Positions 1 to 7,602 of a stretch of 13,930 bases of DNA are shown one piece after another; positions within the stretch are counted from its first letter, which is position 1, and every line of letters starts with the position of its first letter. The translations under genes and the position numbers were made by a program. The stretch comes from an uncultured Opitutia bacterium (GTDB lineage Bacteria > Verrucomicrobiota > Verrucomicrobiia > Opitutales > UBA953), in the NCBI GenBank assembly GCA_903921665.1, contig CAIXQT010000112.1, positions 1-13,930 on the forward strand. Direction: 5' to 3'. Under the pieces are notes generated by a model. That model saw only the letters and a list, made by a program, of their open reading frames with translations, was not told the DNA's origin and searched no databases.

Positions 1-640
1 CGTGGTCTTCGACAAGCCTGCCAAGATGGTGAACATCCTCGGCGAGTGGGTCGCCAAACAAGGCATCCCGCAGTTCCGCACGGCCGAGACCGAGAAGTTC
101 CCGCACGTGACCTTCTTCTTCAACGACTACCGCGAAGAAGCCTTCGCCGGCGAAGAGCGCGGCATGGCGCAGAGCCCGAAGGAAGTCTCCACCTATAACC
201 AGAAGCCCGAGATGTCGGCTTCGCACGTCACCGAGATGGCCAAGGCCGCGATCCTCTCCGGCAAGTACGGCCTCATCGTCGTCAACTACGCCAACCCCGA
301 CATGGTCGGCCACACCGGCGACCTCGCCGCGGTCTGCAAGGCCTGCGAAGCGGTCGACAGCGGCCTCGGCGTCCTCCTCGCCGCCATCGACCAGGTCGGC
401 GGCAAGGCCCTCGTCACGGCCGACCACGGCAACGCCGACCAGATGTGGGAGCCGGAAGAGAACTGCGCCCACACGCGCCACACGCTCAGCCCCGTCGAGG
501 TCGTCCTCTACGGCGAAGGCTGCAAGCATCTCAAGACCCGCCCCACCGGCCGCCTGGCCGACGTCGCCCCGACCCTGCTCGCCCTCATGGGCCTGCCGAA
601 GCCGGCGGAGATGACCGGCGAGTCGCTGGTCGCCGGCTGA
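1..640 (+). CDS. gpmI: 2,3-bisphosphoglycerate-independent phosphoglycerate mutase, C-terminal part
   Basis: This is the last 212 or so residues of the metal-dependent phosphoglycerate mutase, which interconverts 3- and 2-phosphoglycerate in glycolysis and gluconeogenesis in the cytoplasm. The reading frame is open at the left edge, so the start and the N-terminal metal ligands lie outside the window. Visible family signatures are HVTFFFN, then NYANPDMVGHTG (Asp and His metal ligands), TADHGNAD (Asp-His ligand pair), and a further His in AHTRHT. The gene ends with TGA at 638-640. The full protein is normally just over 500 residues, so roughly 60 percent is missing to the left. The next gene converges on it from the other strand. 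I am sure of the family. The catalytic residues seen are intact. Confidence 0.96.
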   Translation, partial: VVFDKPAKMVNILGEWVAKQGIPQFRTAETEKFPHVTFFFNDYREEAFAGEERGMAQSPKEVSTYNQKPEMSASHVTEMAKAAILSGKYGLIVVNYANPDMVGHTGDLAAVCKACEAVDSGLGVLLAAIDQVGGKALVTADHGNADQMWEPEENCAHTRHTLSPVEVVLYGEGCKHLKTRPTGRLADVAPTLLALMGLPKPAEMTGESLVAG

Positions 641-674
641 GGCCTGCGGCCTACAGCCAGGGGACAAGAGTTCC

Positions 675-731
675 GAGTATCGAGTATCGGGGTGAATTTA
701 CCCCATACTCCATACTCGATACTCCATACTC
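675..731. repeat. ATACTC/GAGTAT inverted tandem repeat hairpin between convergent genes
   Basis: Two GAGTATC units (675-688) are followed by GGGGT, a short AATT-containing loop, ACCCC, and four ATACTC units separated by C or G (705-731). The inner part, 682-710, can fold as GAGTAT / GGGGT against ACCCC / ATACTC with one bulged C. It ends exactly at the stop codon of the M48 gene and follows gpmI by 34 bp, so it may act as a bidirectional terminator, although there is no T-run. The unit is a 6-7-mer repeated in tandem, like other modules in this window. Confidence 0.7.
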
Positions 732-2605
732 TAGGAGTTGGCCTTCATTCCCGTCGCGAAACTGATGCCAAGCGAATCGGAGACGGCGCGGACAATCTCG
801 ATCTCGGCAGGCTCAGCGCGTCCGTCGTGCAGCATGGCCGCGCCGATGCCGCGGACGAACTGACGGCGGGCCGGCACACTCTGCCCGGCGATGACGGCCA
901 AGGCTTCGTCGACCTTGCCGAGGTCGACCGACGCCGGCGGGACCATCGTCGGGGACAAACCAGCCATTCCCAGCACACCAGCGCCGAGCACATAGGCCCG
1001 TGCCTGCGCCGCGGGATCTTCACCGGAGGTCTGCACGACCGCAGAGAGGACTAGACCGCATGCCGCGGCGAGATCGCCCGGGCGGCTCGGCGGGTTCTTC
1101 TCGCTCGAAAGATAACGGCGCATCGACGCCTGGATGAGCAGGACGATCAGGCCATCTTCGGCTTCGTAGCCCGCGCGTTCCAGCGCCTTGCGGAAGGCCG
1201 CGACCTGCGCCGGCGAGAGCTGACGCAAGGCCGGCATGGAAAGGTCAAGCAAGGCCACGCGCGAGCCGGCCGGGACGGCACGGAGCAAAGCGTCGAGACG
1301 ACGGGACTCCTTGACCACTTCGCCGCCCGCAAGGGCTTCGGCCTGGGCCAGCTGGGCGGCACGTTGCGCCGGATCATGGCGAAGGATGAGCCCGAGCACG
1401 ACGGCCATCGCGCTCACCGGATCTTCGGAAGCCTCGCGCAAAGCGCCTGGGATAACGCCCCGGAAGCCGACCGAGTCTTGGATCTGTAGGTCCGTCGGCA
1501 CCGCCCGCGCCGGAATCGGAAGCGGCGGAGGCGTCGCGACAGCCCGACCGCTGAGACCGGAAACTGGTTCGTCATCGGCCGTGACGGCGACCGGGGTTAC
1601 GTCCGGGATGTGACCGTCAAAAGCCGGGTCGACGCGTCGGATTCGCTCGCTGATCGGCGGGTGCGACGAGAAGAGCGACTCAAGGAAACCGGCTGAGCCC
1701 GCGAAGAACATGTGCTGGGCTTCGAGTTCCGCGGAGGAGGCTTCGCGCTGCGCACCGGAGAGCCCGGCGACTTTGCGCAGGGCTGAGGCGAGGCCGAGCG
1801 GATTACGCGTGAACTGGACCGCAGAGGCATCGGCGAGATACTCACGCTCGCGCGAGACCGCGGCTTGGATGATCTTGCCGAAAAGGATGCCCCCGGAGCC
1901 GATGAGCAGCACCACGACTCCGGTGAGGACCATGGCCAACGCGATCGGCGCGGAGTTCTTGCCCCGCACGGAACCGGCCAGACGGAAGAAGATATAGCCC
2001 AGCTGAGCCAGCGCGGTCAGGCCGGCGATGGCCCCGATGATACGCAGATTAAGCTTCATGTCCCCGTTACCGATGTGACTGAACTCGTGGGCGATGACGC
2101 CTTGGAGCTCGTCGCGGGTCAGGTTACGCAGCGCACCGCGCGTGACGCCCACCGCGGCATCCTGCGGCGAGTTGCCCGCGGCGAAGGCGTTGATGGTCTC
2201 GTCGCCATCGATGACGTAGCACAGCGGCACCGGCAGGCCGGAGGCCAGGGCCATCTCCTGCACGACGTTCAGGTAGCGACGCTCAGCGGCATCCTTGGTA
2301 GTCGCACCGACCAGCCGGCCACCGAGGCGCTCGGCGATGGCGCCACCACCCTTGGAAAGTTCCGCGATACGGAGCACGCTGCCGCCGAGGATGACCACGA
2401 GGGCCGAACCGGCGGTGGCCAGGAAGAGCTTCGGCTGGAACCATTCGAGCTCGCCATGCGCGAGGAGCTTGCCTTGGCCCAGCACCGCCAGCACGTAGAG
2501 CGTCCCGGTCAGCACCAGAATCGCCAACACGAGGAGCACGACCAGCTTGGTCGTGCGTCCACGGGCCTCATCTTGGGCCCGGAAGAAATTCATCGTGGCG
2601 GCCAT
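731..2605 (-). CDS. M48 family membrane metallopeptidase (HtpX-like) with long C-terminal extension
   Basis: A zinc-dependent protease of the inner membrane, 624 residues, about twice the length of HtpX. Two hydrophobic segments lie near residues 19-41 and 58-78. The zinc motif HEFSH is at 173-177, two more membrane segments are near 187-207 and 220-246, and SREREYLAD carries the third ligand Glu255. HPPISERIRRVDP (about 315-327) closes the peptidase domain. The remaining 300 residues are soluble and mostly helical. Their end (about 575-620) resembles TerB-like helical domains, a weak call by eye. It is last in a likely operon with lemA and a membrane protein, starting 17 bp after the latter. 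LemA-M48 neighbourhoods are common in bacteria and linked to membrane protein quality control. The ATG at 2605 has no strong ribosome site; ATG at 2593 (Met5) is an alternative. Confidence 0.93.
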   Translation of the reverse strand: MAATMNFFRAQDEARGRTTKLVVLLVLAILVLTGTLYVLAVLGQGKLLAHGELEWFQPKLFLATAGSALVVILGGSVLRIAELSKGGGAIAERLGGRLVGATTKDAAERRYLNVVQEMALASGLPVPLCYVIDGDETINAFAAGNSPQDAAVGVTRGALRNLTRDELQGVIAHEFSHIGNGDMKLNLRIIGAIAGLTALAQLGYIFFRLAGSVRGKNSAPIALAMVLTGVVVLLIGSGGILFGKIIQAAVSREREYLADASAVQFTRNPLGLASALRKVAGLSGAQREASSAELEAQHMFFAGSAGFLESLFSSHPPISERIRRVDPAFDGHIPDVTPVAVTADDEPVSGLSGRAVATPPPLPIPARAVPTDLQIQDSVGFRGVIPGALREASEDPVSAMAVVLGLILRHDPAQRAAQLAQAEALAGGEVVKESRRLDALLRAVPAGSRVALLDLSMPALRQLSPAQVAAFRKALERAGYEAEDGLIVLLIQASMRRYLSSEKNPPSRPGDLAAACGLVLSAVVQTSGEDPAAQARAYVLGAGVLGMAGLSPTMVPPASVDLGKVDEALAVIAGQSVPARRQFVRGIGAAMLHDGRAEPAEIEIVRAVSDSLGISFATGMKANS

Positions 2606-2622
2606 CGGCCGTGGTCAGCGCC

Positions 2623-3276
2623 TTAGAGCTGAGGAGCTTGGTCCGCGAAGAGGCGATCGTAGGCGGCAGCCAGCATGAGCCCGTAGAAAGGCATGGTGGC
2701 GAAGACGCCGATGAGGCAGGCGACGAGGCCGACGTAGGCGAGCAGGCTGGCGACGATCATGAGCAGGAAGGCCCAGCCCCAGTGGGCGGTGACGGCCTGA
2801 CGGCTCATCTCGAGGCATTCCCAGGCGGAGCCCCGGCGCTCGGCCAGGAGATTCCAGACGAAAGCATAACCGATCGCGAGGTAGATGCCCGGCAGAATGC
2901 AGAGCACCGTGCCGACGACGACCAGCAGGATCATCAGGATATAAGTCAGGACCGAGGTTCCGAAGACATCGAAACCGCTGAAGCAATCGCCGAGCGTGGC
3001 GGGCTGACCGCGGACGCACTTAGCGTTGAAACGGATGAAGCCGATGATCAGCGGCGGGATGAGGAGGATCATCGCGATCCAGCCGATGAAGGGAATCATG
3101 CCGACCAAGCTGACGAGTCCGATCACGAGTCCGATGACGAAGTTCGACAGGACGATGTTCAGGAAGTCACGCTTCAGGGTCGCCATGGCGACATTGAAGC
3201 AGGCGCCGATGTCGAAGGGACTGACCGCATTCTTGGCGCGGTTGACGAGACCAAGCTGTTCAGGATTAAGGCTCAT
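2623..3276 (-). CDS. multi-pass integral membrane protein of unknown function
   Basis: 217 residues. After a short soluble N-terminus containing SPFDIGACFNVAMATLKRDF, the protein is dominated by hydrophobic stretches near residues 40-83, 107-145 and 165-200, enough for five or six membrane passes. A proline-glycine turn (LPGIYLAIGYAFVW) and a C-terminal PFYGLMLAAAYDRLF recall a broad class of small bacterial membrane proteins with DUF975/DUF2189-like architecture, but I cannot assign a family firmly. No catalytic residues stand out. It starts 26 bp after lemA stops and ends 17 bp before the M48 protease starts, so it is probably co-transcribed and may work with them at the cytoplasmic membrane. 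No clear Shine-Dalgarno sequence precedes the ATG at 3276. Confidence 0.85.
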   Translation of the reverse strand: MSLNPEQLGLVNRAKNAVSPFDIGACFNVAMATLKRDFLNIVLSNFVIGLVIGLVSLVGMIPFIGWIAMILLIPPLIIGFIRFNAKCVRGQPATLGDCFSGFDVFGTSVLTYILMILLVVVGTVLCILPGIYLAIGYAFVWNLLAERRGSAWECLEMSRQAVTAHWGWAFLLMIVASLLAYVGLVACLIGVFATMPFYGLMLAAAYDRLFADQAPQL

Positions 3277-3302
3277 GACAGGGGGTAAGCTTGGGATTTT
3301 TC

Positions 3303-3914
3303 TCAGAACGAGACCTTAGGGGCGGCCTTCTCGGCCGGATCTTCGATCTTGAAGAACTCGCCGGCCTGGAAGCCGAAGGCGTTAGCGATGAAGATCTGCG
3401 GGAAGACTTCGCGGCCGTTGTTATAGAACAGGACGGCGTCGTTGAAGGCCTGACGGGAGAAGGCGATGCGGTTCTCGGTCGAGGCGAGCTCTTCCATCAA
3501 GCTGCGCATGGTGGCATCGGCCTTGAGCTGGGGATACTGTTCGCTGACGACCATGAGCTTGCCGAGAGCGCCGCTCAGGCCGGCTTCGGCCTGGCTGAGG
3601 TCGCGCATGGCGGCCGGGTCGTTCGGGTTGCCGGCGAAGCGGACATTGGCCTGGGTGGCCTTGGCGCGGGCTTCGATGACGGCGGTGAGCGTGCCGCTCT
3701 CGTGAGCCATGTAGCCCTTGGCGGTCTCGACGAGGTTCGGAATCAGGTCGTAGCGGCGCTTGAGCTGTACGTCGACCTGGGCGAAGGCGTTCTTACAGGC
3801 GTTACGCAGCGCGACGAGGCTGTTGTAGATGCCCACGCCCCAGATGGCGGCGATGACGAGGGCACCGACGATGACGAGGAGGATGACGAAGAGGACGGTG
3901 ACAGCTGAGCTCAT
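3303..3914 (-). CDS. lemA: LemA family protein
   Basis: 203 residues with one N-terminal membrane anchor (about 5-26), followed by the family hallmark YNSLVALRNACKNAFAQVD and VQLKRRYDLIPNLVETAKGY (about 30-68), then HESGTL. The rest is the helical bundle typical of LemA. LemA proteins are anchored in the membrane with the helical domain outside the cytoplasm. Their exact role is unsettled, but they are repeatedly encoded beside M48 proteases, as here. It is the first gene of a three-gene - strand cluster. The start at 3914 is supported by an AAGG ribosome site (complement of 3921-3924) six bases upstream, the best such site in the window. The length is normal for the family, with no missing segment. 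Confidence 0.96.
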   Translation of the reverse strand: MSSAVTVLFVILLVIVGALVIAAIWGVGIYNSLVALRNACKNAFAQVDVQLKRRYDLIPNLVETAKGYMAHESGTLTAVIEARAKATQANVRFAGNPNDPAAMRDLSQAEAGLSGALGKLMVVSEQYPQLKADATMRSLMEELASTENRIAFSRQAFNDAVLFYNNGREVFPQIFIANAFGFQAGEFFKIEDPAEKAAPKVSF

Positions 3915-3965
3915 ATTGAACCTTAAGTTACCCTGCCCCGCCGGACCTGCAAGTCGGAGCGGATG

Positions 3966-3995
3966 GGTGTTTTGATAATTTTATGCGTCAATTGG
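3966..3995 (-). promoter_or_regulatory. AT-rich candidate promoter upstream of lemA
   Basis: The only AT-rich patch in the lemA-ispH gap. Read on the - strand it holds TTGACG (3991-3986), a plausible -35 box, then TAAAAT and TTATCA. No -10 box lies at the ideal 17 bp from TTGACG, so this is a candidate only. The rest of the gap (3915-4021) shows only a weak 4-bp GC hairpin after ispH. Confidence 0.3.
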
Positions 3996-4021
3996 AACGA
4001 CTTGCCCCGCCCCGACGGGCT

Positions 4022-4894
4022 TTAAGCCGCCTTTTCCAAGCGGGCGCAGACTTGGTCGATCAGGAAAGCGGGCGTCGAGGCTCCCGCGGTGACGCCGACG
4101 GTGCCGAAACGGGCGAGCGCGGCGAAGTCGAGTTCGGCGGCGGTCTCGACGTGGAAACAAGGCAGACCCTGGATCTCGACGAGCTTGGCGAGCTTGACGG
4201 TGTTCGCGGAGTGACGGCCGCCGATGACGACGATCGCCTGGCAACCCTGCTTCTGGAGTTCGAGGATATCCGCCTGCCGGTCCTTGGTGGCGCCGCAGAT
4301 GGTATCGAAGATGAGCGTCGTCGGGAAACGGACCTTCAGACGCGCGGCAAGCCTTTCGAACTCATCCGTGAACATCGTCGACTGTGAGACCATGCAGACC
4401 TGGGCGCCGAGGTCAGGCAGCGCATCAATCTCCTGCTCGGAGGTGATGACATGCCCTTTGCCCTCCGCGTAACCCAGCAGGCCGATGACCTCGGGGTGCT
4501 TAGGGTCTCCGAAGATGACGGTGGCATACCCTTTGCGCGCATGCATGCGCACCTTGCCGGCGATGATACCGACGTCGGGGCAGGTGGCGTCGCGGAATTC
4601 CATGCCGAGCGACTTCAGGTAATCGCGGCGTTCGGGCGAGATACCATGGGCGCGGACGACCATGACCGCGTTGGCGTCGGTGGACTTCGAGACCTCGAGC
4701 TTCGTCTCGCTGCGATAATCGCCGACTTCACGGATGCCTTCGCCGGTGAGGACCTCCATCATCTGACGATTATGGATCAGGGGGCCGTCGGTGTAGACGG
4801 GATGGCGGCCCTTCTGCGCGTATTCGCGGGCGATATCGATGGCGCGTTCGACGCCCCAACAGAAACCCGCGGACTTGGCTCGGATGACCTTCAC
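4022..4894 (-). CDS. ispH: 4-hydroxy-3-methylbut-2-enyl diphosphate reductase
   Basis: Last enzyme of the MEP (non-mevalonate) isoprenoid pathway. It reduces HMBPP to IPP and DMAPP with an iron-sulfur cluster, in the cytoplasm. All expected residues are present: cluster cysteines Cys12 (GFCWGV), Cys105 (ATCPDV) and Cys200 (TICGAT); substrate histidines His41 (LIHN), His83 (RAHG) and His133 (PKHPEV) with Glu135; the SQST motif (170-173); GGRHSANT (225-232); and GAST (271-274). Its 290 residues are normal. The start is GTG at 4894, giving the usual MKVIRAKSAGFC opening. No good ribosome site is visible, but a GC palindrome lies just upstream. The preceding discoidin-like gene stops 47 bp away, so the two may be co-transcribed. 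Confidence 0.97.
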   Translation of the reverse strand: MKVIRAKSAGFCWGVERAIDIAREYAQKGRHPVYTDGPLIHNRQMMEVLTGEGIREVGDYRSETKLEVSKSTDANAVMVVRAHGISPERRDYLKSLGMEFRDATCPDVGIIAGKVRMHARKGYATVIFGDPKHPEVIGLLGYAEGKGHVITSEQEIDALPDLGAQVCMVSQSTMFTDEFERLAARLKVRFPTTLIFDTICGATKDRQADILELQKQGCQAIVVIGGRHSANTVKLAKLVEIQGLPCFHVETAAELDFAALARFGTVGVTAGASTPAFLIDQVCARLEKAA

Positions 4895-4905
4895 GGCTTC
4901 AAGGT

Positions 4906-4919
4906 GCGGGCAAGCCCGC
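4906..4919 (-). other. GC-rich palindrome just upstream of the ispH start
   Basis: GCGGGC and GCCCGC separated by AA form a perfect 6-bp inverted repeat ending 11 bases before the GTG start of ispH. It could fold in the mRNA near the initiation site or mark the end of the preceding transcript. No T-run follows, so a classical terminator is unlikely. Confidence 0.4.
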
Positions 4920-4941
4920 CCGATTCAAGCAAAGTCCCGCC

Positions 4942-5592
4942 TTACTTGGCCGGGACGCCCCAGACTTCGGCCTCGATGTAGTCGTTCGAAGGACCGGCGG
5001 AGTTACCCTTGGAGTAGAAGCGGACGTAGCGGCCTTTGACGGCGGGGCTGACGGCCATCACGCGTCCTTCGTTGGATTCGTAGTAGCAGAAGTCCTTGCC
5101 CTTGCCGAGGCCGAGCTCGTTCTCGGAGTCGTTGTTGTAGACCGTGGTGACGTCCTTCTTGAAGGAAGCGTCGTCCGAGACCTGGACAATGACGTTGAAA
5201 TAGACGCGGCGTTCGCGGTGGAAGTGCCAGAGGGCGATGGCGCTGATCTCGGCCTTCTTGGCCAGGTCGATCTGCACCCAATGGGCGCCACGCGGGAGTT
5301 CGACCTCGAATCCTTCTTCGCCACCCTTGTCTCCGTCGGTCAGGTAGGAGAAGTCGCCGGCCGCGGCTTCGCGGGCGGAAGAGGTGACGTTGCAACCCTT
5401 GGCCAAGTTAACCGCATCGGCAGGCACCTTGGGCAGCACGCGGGGATTCTTGGAGACGGGCTCCAGATTATTGATCTTCATCGGGCGCGGCGTGCCGAGG
5501 GCGACGGACTTCGGCAGGACGAGCGGCAGCTCCTTGTCCTCAGCGACGAGGAAGGCGGGGAGAACGAGGAGGCAGAGAGCGAGGTGCTTCAT
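4942..5592 (-). CDS. secreted protein with a discoidin (F5/8 type C)-like domain
   Basis: 216 residues. Residues 1-17 are a Sec signal peptide (MKHLALCLLVLPAFLVA), so the protein is exported. A linker of about 40 residues leads to a galactose-binding-like beta-sandwich (about 62-214): NLAKGCNVTSSA, a YLTDGD turn, HWVQIDLAKKAEISAIALWH, VQVSDDASF, and the closing GRYVRFYSKG ... DYIEAEVWG. These are the strand signatures of F5/8 type C domains, which commonly bind sugars or surfaces. No catalytic domain is attached, so it is probably a binding or structural protein of the periplasm or cell surface. It lies 43 bp behind the histidine kinase gene on the same strand and 47 bp before ispH. No clear ribosome site is seen. 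Ligand unknown. Confidence 0.85.
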   Translation of the reverse strand: MKHLALCLLVLPAFLVAEDKELPLVLPKSVALGTPRPMKINNLEPVSKNPRVLPKVPADAVNLAKGCNVTSSAREAAAGDFSYLTDGDKGGEEGFEVELPRGAHWVQIDLAKKAEISAIALWHFHRERRVYFNVIVQVSDDASFKKDVTTVYNNDSENELGLGKGKDFCYYESNEGRVMAVSPAVKGRYVRFYSKGNSAGPSNDYIEAEVWGVPAK

Positions 5593-5635
5593 GGGAAAGT
5601 ATCGTAGGTTAAGACAACCGAACCGGGCCCAGGTT

Positions 5636-6805
5636 TCAAGCCTTCGGGGCTTCCAACGTGCGGATCCGCCGATGCTTGAGCGGGAAACGCAGGATTACGG
5701 TCGTTCCGACGTCGGGGGTGCTCTGGATATCGACCGTGCCGCCATGGGCGCGCAGGATGCGTAGGAGGATCAGCATGCCGATGCCGCCGCCGGAGGCCTT
5801 GGTGGTGTAATAGGCGTCGAAGACGCGGGTGAGTTTGTCGGCCGGGATGCCCACGCCGGTGTCGCGGATCGAAAGCACGACCCACTCGTCGTCGGAAGTC
5901 AGCTTCACGTGGATCTCGCCCCCGCGATCCATGGCTTCGAGCGCGTTCTTCATGACGTTGAAGAGCGCCTGCTTGATCTGATTACGATCGCCGAGGATGA
6001 GCGGGAGCTCGCCCGGGACGTCGAGCGAGACACGCACGCCGAGCTGCTCCATCTGCTCGCGCAGCAGGCCGGTGGCTTCGGCCACGACGGCGACGAGGTC
6101 CGTATCGGTGAGATGCGGCGGGGTCTGGCGCACGGCGCCGAGGAAATCGCGGACGATGCCGTCGAGTCGGTTGATCTCGCTTTGGCAGACCTCGGCGGCC
6201 TTGCGGATCTTTTCGGCGGCGGGCGAATCACCCAGTTTGGCGGCCTCGCGCTGGAGGAGCTGGAGGTGGATGCCGATCGCATTCAGGGGATTGCCGACCT
6301 CATGGGCGACGCCGGCGGCAAGGGAGACGATGGAGTCGATACGCTCGCTCTCCACGCGGTCTTCGGTCTGGACACGCTCCTTGGTGACATCGCTCAGGAC
6401 GGCCACGCGGCGGCTGCGCTCGGCGCCTTGGAGATCGCCGACCCTTGCGAGGTGCAAGGTCAGCAGACGCGGCTCAGGGTAACGGACTTCGAGCTCGCGG
6501 GAGAGCGCGCCGACGGTCTCAGGCAATTCGAGGGCCTGGGCGATATCCGGCGAAAGGCGGCGCAGCTCGGCGCCATTGACGTCTTCCTGGCTCACGCCGA
6601 GCAGGCGGACGGCGGAGGCGTTCGCGTATTCGATGGCGCCGTCATGGGAAAGCACGAGGACGCCTTCGCGGAGCGTGTCCAAGACGGTCTCCATCAGGTC
6701 GCGTTCGCGCTCCAGGCGGCGGGCGAGGATCGCAAGGTTCTGCGCATCGAGGTCGTCGATGCGTCCGAGCACACGGTCAAGAGGACTGAAGCGACGGCGG
6801 GCCAT
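5636..6805 (-). CDS. soluble PAS-domain sensor histidine kinase (NtrB-like)
   Basis: 389 residues from ATG 6805. No membrane segment is present, so it is cytoplasmic. An N-terminal helix (about 10-45) leads into a PAS domain (about 38-145; LREGVLVLSHDGAIEYANAS). The dimerisation and phosphoacceptor domain has His168 in AHEVGNPLNAI, the HExxNPL form of NtrB/AtoS-like kinases. The ATPase domain has the N-box NVMKNALEAM (Asn287), the G1 box DTGVGIP (315-321), the F-box YYTTK and the G2 box GGGIGM (339-344). All catalytic motifs are intact. No response regulator is adjacent, so its partner is unknown. The ATG lies one base after the coaB stop codon (TGA-C-ATG), which indicates translational coupling. 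A TTG at 6826 would add seven residues but overlap coaB. Confidence 0.93.
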   Translation of the reverse strand: MARRRFSPLDRVLGRIDDLDAQNLAILARRLERERDLMETVLDTLREGVLVLSHDGAIEYANASAVRLLGVSQEDVNGAELRRLSPDIAQALELPETVGALSRELEVRYPEPRLLTLHLARVGDLQGAERSRRVAVLSDVTKERVQTEDRVESERIDSIVSLAAGVAHEVGNPLNAIGIHLQLLQREAAKLGDSPAAEKIRKAAEVCQSEINRLDGIVRDFLGAVRQTPPHLTDTDLVAVVAEATGLLREQMEQLGVRVSLDVPGELPLILGDRNQIKQALFNVMKNALEAMDRGGEIHVKLTSDDEWVVLSIRDTGVGIPADKLTRVFDAYYTTKASGGGIGMLILLRILRAHGGTVDIQSTPDVGTTVILRFPLKHRRIRTLEAPKA

Positions 6806-6806
6806 G

Positions 6807-7460
6807 TCAGGAAGCGCGCGCCGCAACGAGGCGGGCGATCACGTCGATGAGCTGGCGGGCGACGACGGCCTTGGAGGCAGGACCGAGGACTTCGCGGAAG
6901 CCGTTTCGTCCGAGCACGACGAGCTTGTTGTGGTCGGAACCGAAGGCGCCCTCAGATCCGGCGACGGAATTGGCGGCGATGAGGTCGAGCCCTTTGCGTT
7001 CGAGCTTATCGAGGGCGTTGACCTCGACGTTCTCGGTCTCGGCGGCGAAACCCACGAGGAACTGGTCGGTGCGACGTTCTTCGGCGAGGGACGAGACGAT
7101 GTCCGGCACCGGCTCGAGTTCGACGGTAAGACCTTGGCCGTCCTTCTTGAGCTTCTGCGGCTCGGTCACCTTCGGGCGCCAGTCGCTGACGGCGGCCGTC
7201 ATGATCAGCACGTCACACGGGCCGAACAAGGCGTCGGACTGGCGTTGCATCTCGGCGGCGGTGACGACCGGATAGACCATCACGCCCGCGGGTTCAGGCA
7301 AGGAGACCGGGCCGGCGACGAGGTCGACCGACCAGCCGGCTTCTTTCGCCGCCGTCGCCAAGGCGAAGCCCATCTTGCCCGTCGACGGGTTGCTGATGAA
7401 GCGAACCGGATCGAAGAACTCGCGCGTAGGACCGGCGGTGATGAGGCAGCGAAGGGACAA
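6807..7460 (-). CDS. coaB: phosphopantothenate-cysteine ligase (stand-alone CoaB)
   Basis: Joins phosphopantothenate to cysteine in coenzyme A synthesis. 217 residues, corresponding only to the C-terminal half of the usual bifunctional CoaBC (Dfp). The flavin-dependent CoaC decarboxylase half is absent and must be encoded elsewhere. Motifs: ITAGPTREFFDPVRFISNPS with TGKMG (about 7-31), MTAAVSDWRP (about 89-98), QKLKK, VPDIV, VGFAAETEN and DLIAANSV. An in-frame TAA at 7488-7490 limits the start to downstream positions. The only standard candidate is TTG at 7460, giving MSLRCLITAG, close to family starts. No ribosome site is visible because GCGGTTAG repeats occupy the upstream region. It is the first gene of the - strand series and is coupled to the kinase behind it. 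Confidence 0.92.
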   Translation of the reverse strand: MSLRCLITAGPTREFFDPVRFISNPSTGKMGFALATAAKEAGWSVDLVAGPVSLPEPAGVMVYPVVTAAEMQRQSDALFGPCDVLIMTAAVSDWRPKVTEPQKLKKDGQGLTVELEPVPDIVSSLAEERRTDQFLVGFAAETENVEVNALDKLERKGLDLIAANSVAGSEGAFGSDHNKLVVLGRNGFREVLGPASKAVVARQLIDVIARLVAARAS

Positions 7461-7469
7461 GGGACGAAA

Positions 7470-7505
7470 GCGGTTAGGGGACGGCGGTTAGCGGTTGGCG
7501 GTTAG
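7470..7505. repeat. four copies of GCGGTTAG directly upstream of coaB
   Basis: GCGGTTAG occurs at 7470-7477, 7484-7491 and 7498-7505, with a GCGGTTGG variant at 7491-7498. It begins about 10 bases upstream of the proposed coaB start and fills the space where its ribosome site should be. Confidence 0.8.
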
Positions 7506-7557
7506 GCCAAACACTGGAGACACCTTGGCGGAGGAAGGGGGCGGAAACAATAGAGAA

Positions 7558-7585
7558 GGGGTAGGGATAGGGGTAGGGCTAGGGG
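7558..7585 (+). other. potential G-quadruplex tract
   Basis: Five runs of three or four G, at 7558-7561, 7564-7566, 7570-7573, 7576-7578 and 7582-7585, are separated by TA, ATA, TA and CTA. This meets the canonical quadruplex pattern and resembles telomere-type GGGGTA repeats. An inverted counterpart lies at 7808-7835. Confidence 0.7.
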
Positions 7586-7602
7586 CAGGAAAGGCGCCGT
7601 CA

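Noticed and set aside
675..731. CRISPR array
   Set aside because: Units are 6-8 bp with one-base spacers and inverted symmetry; no 25-40 bp repeats, no unique spacers and no cas genes.
1865..2626. Long + strand frame opposite the M48 gene (and similar ones opposite the membrane protein, lemA and the kinase)
   Set aside because: Antisense shadows; charged, repetitive composition without recognisable motifs.
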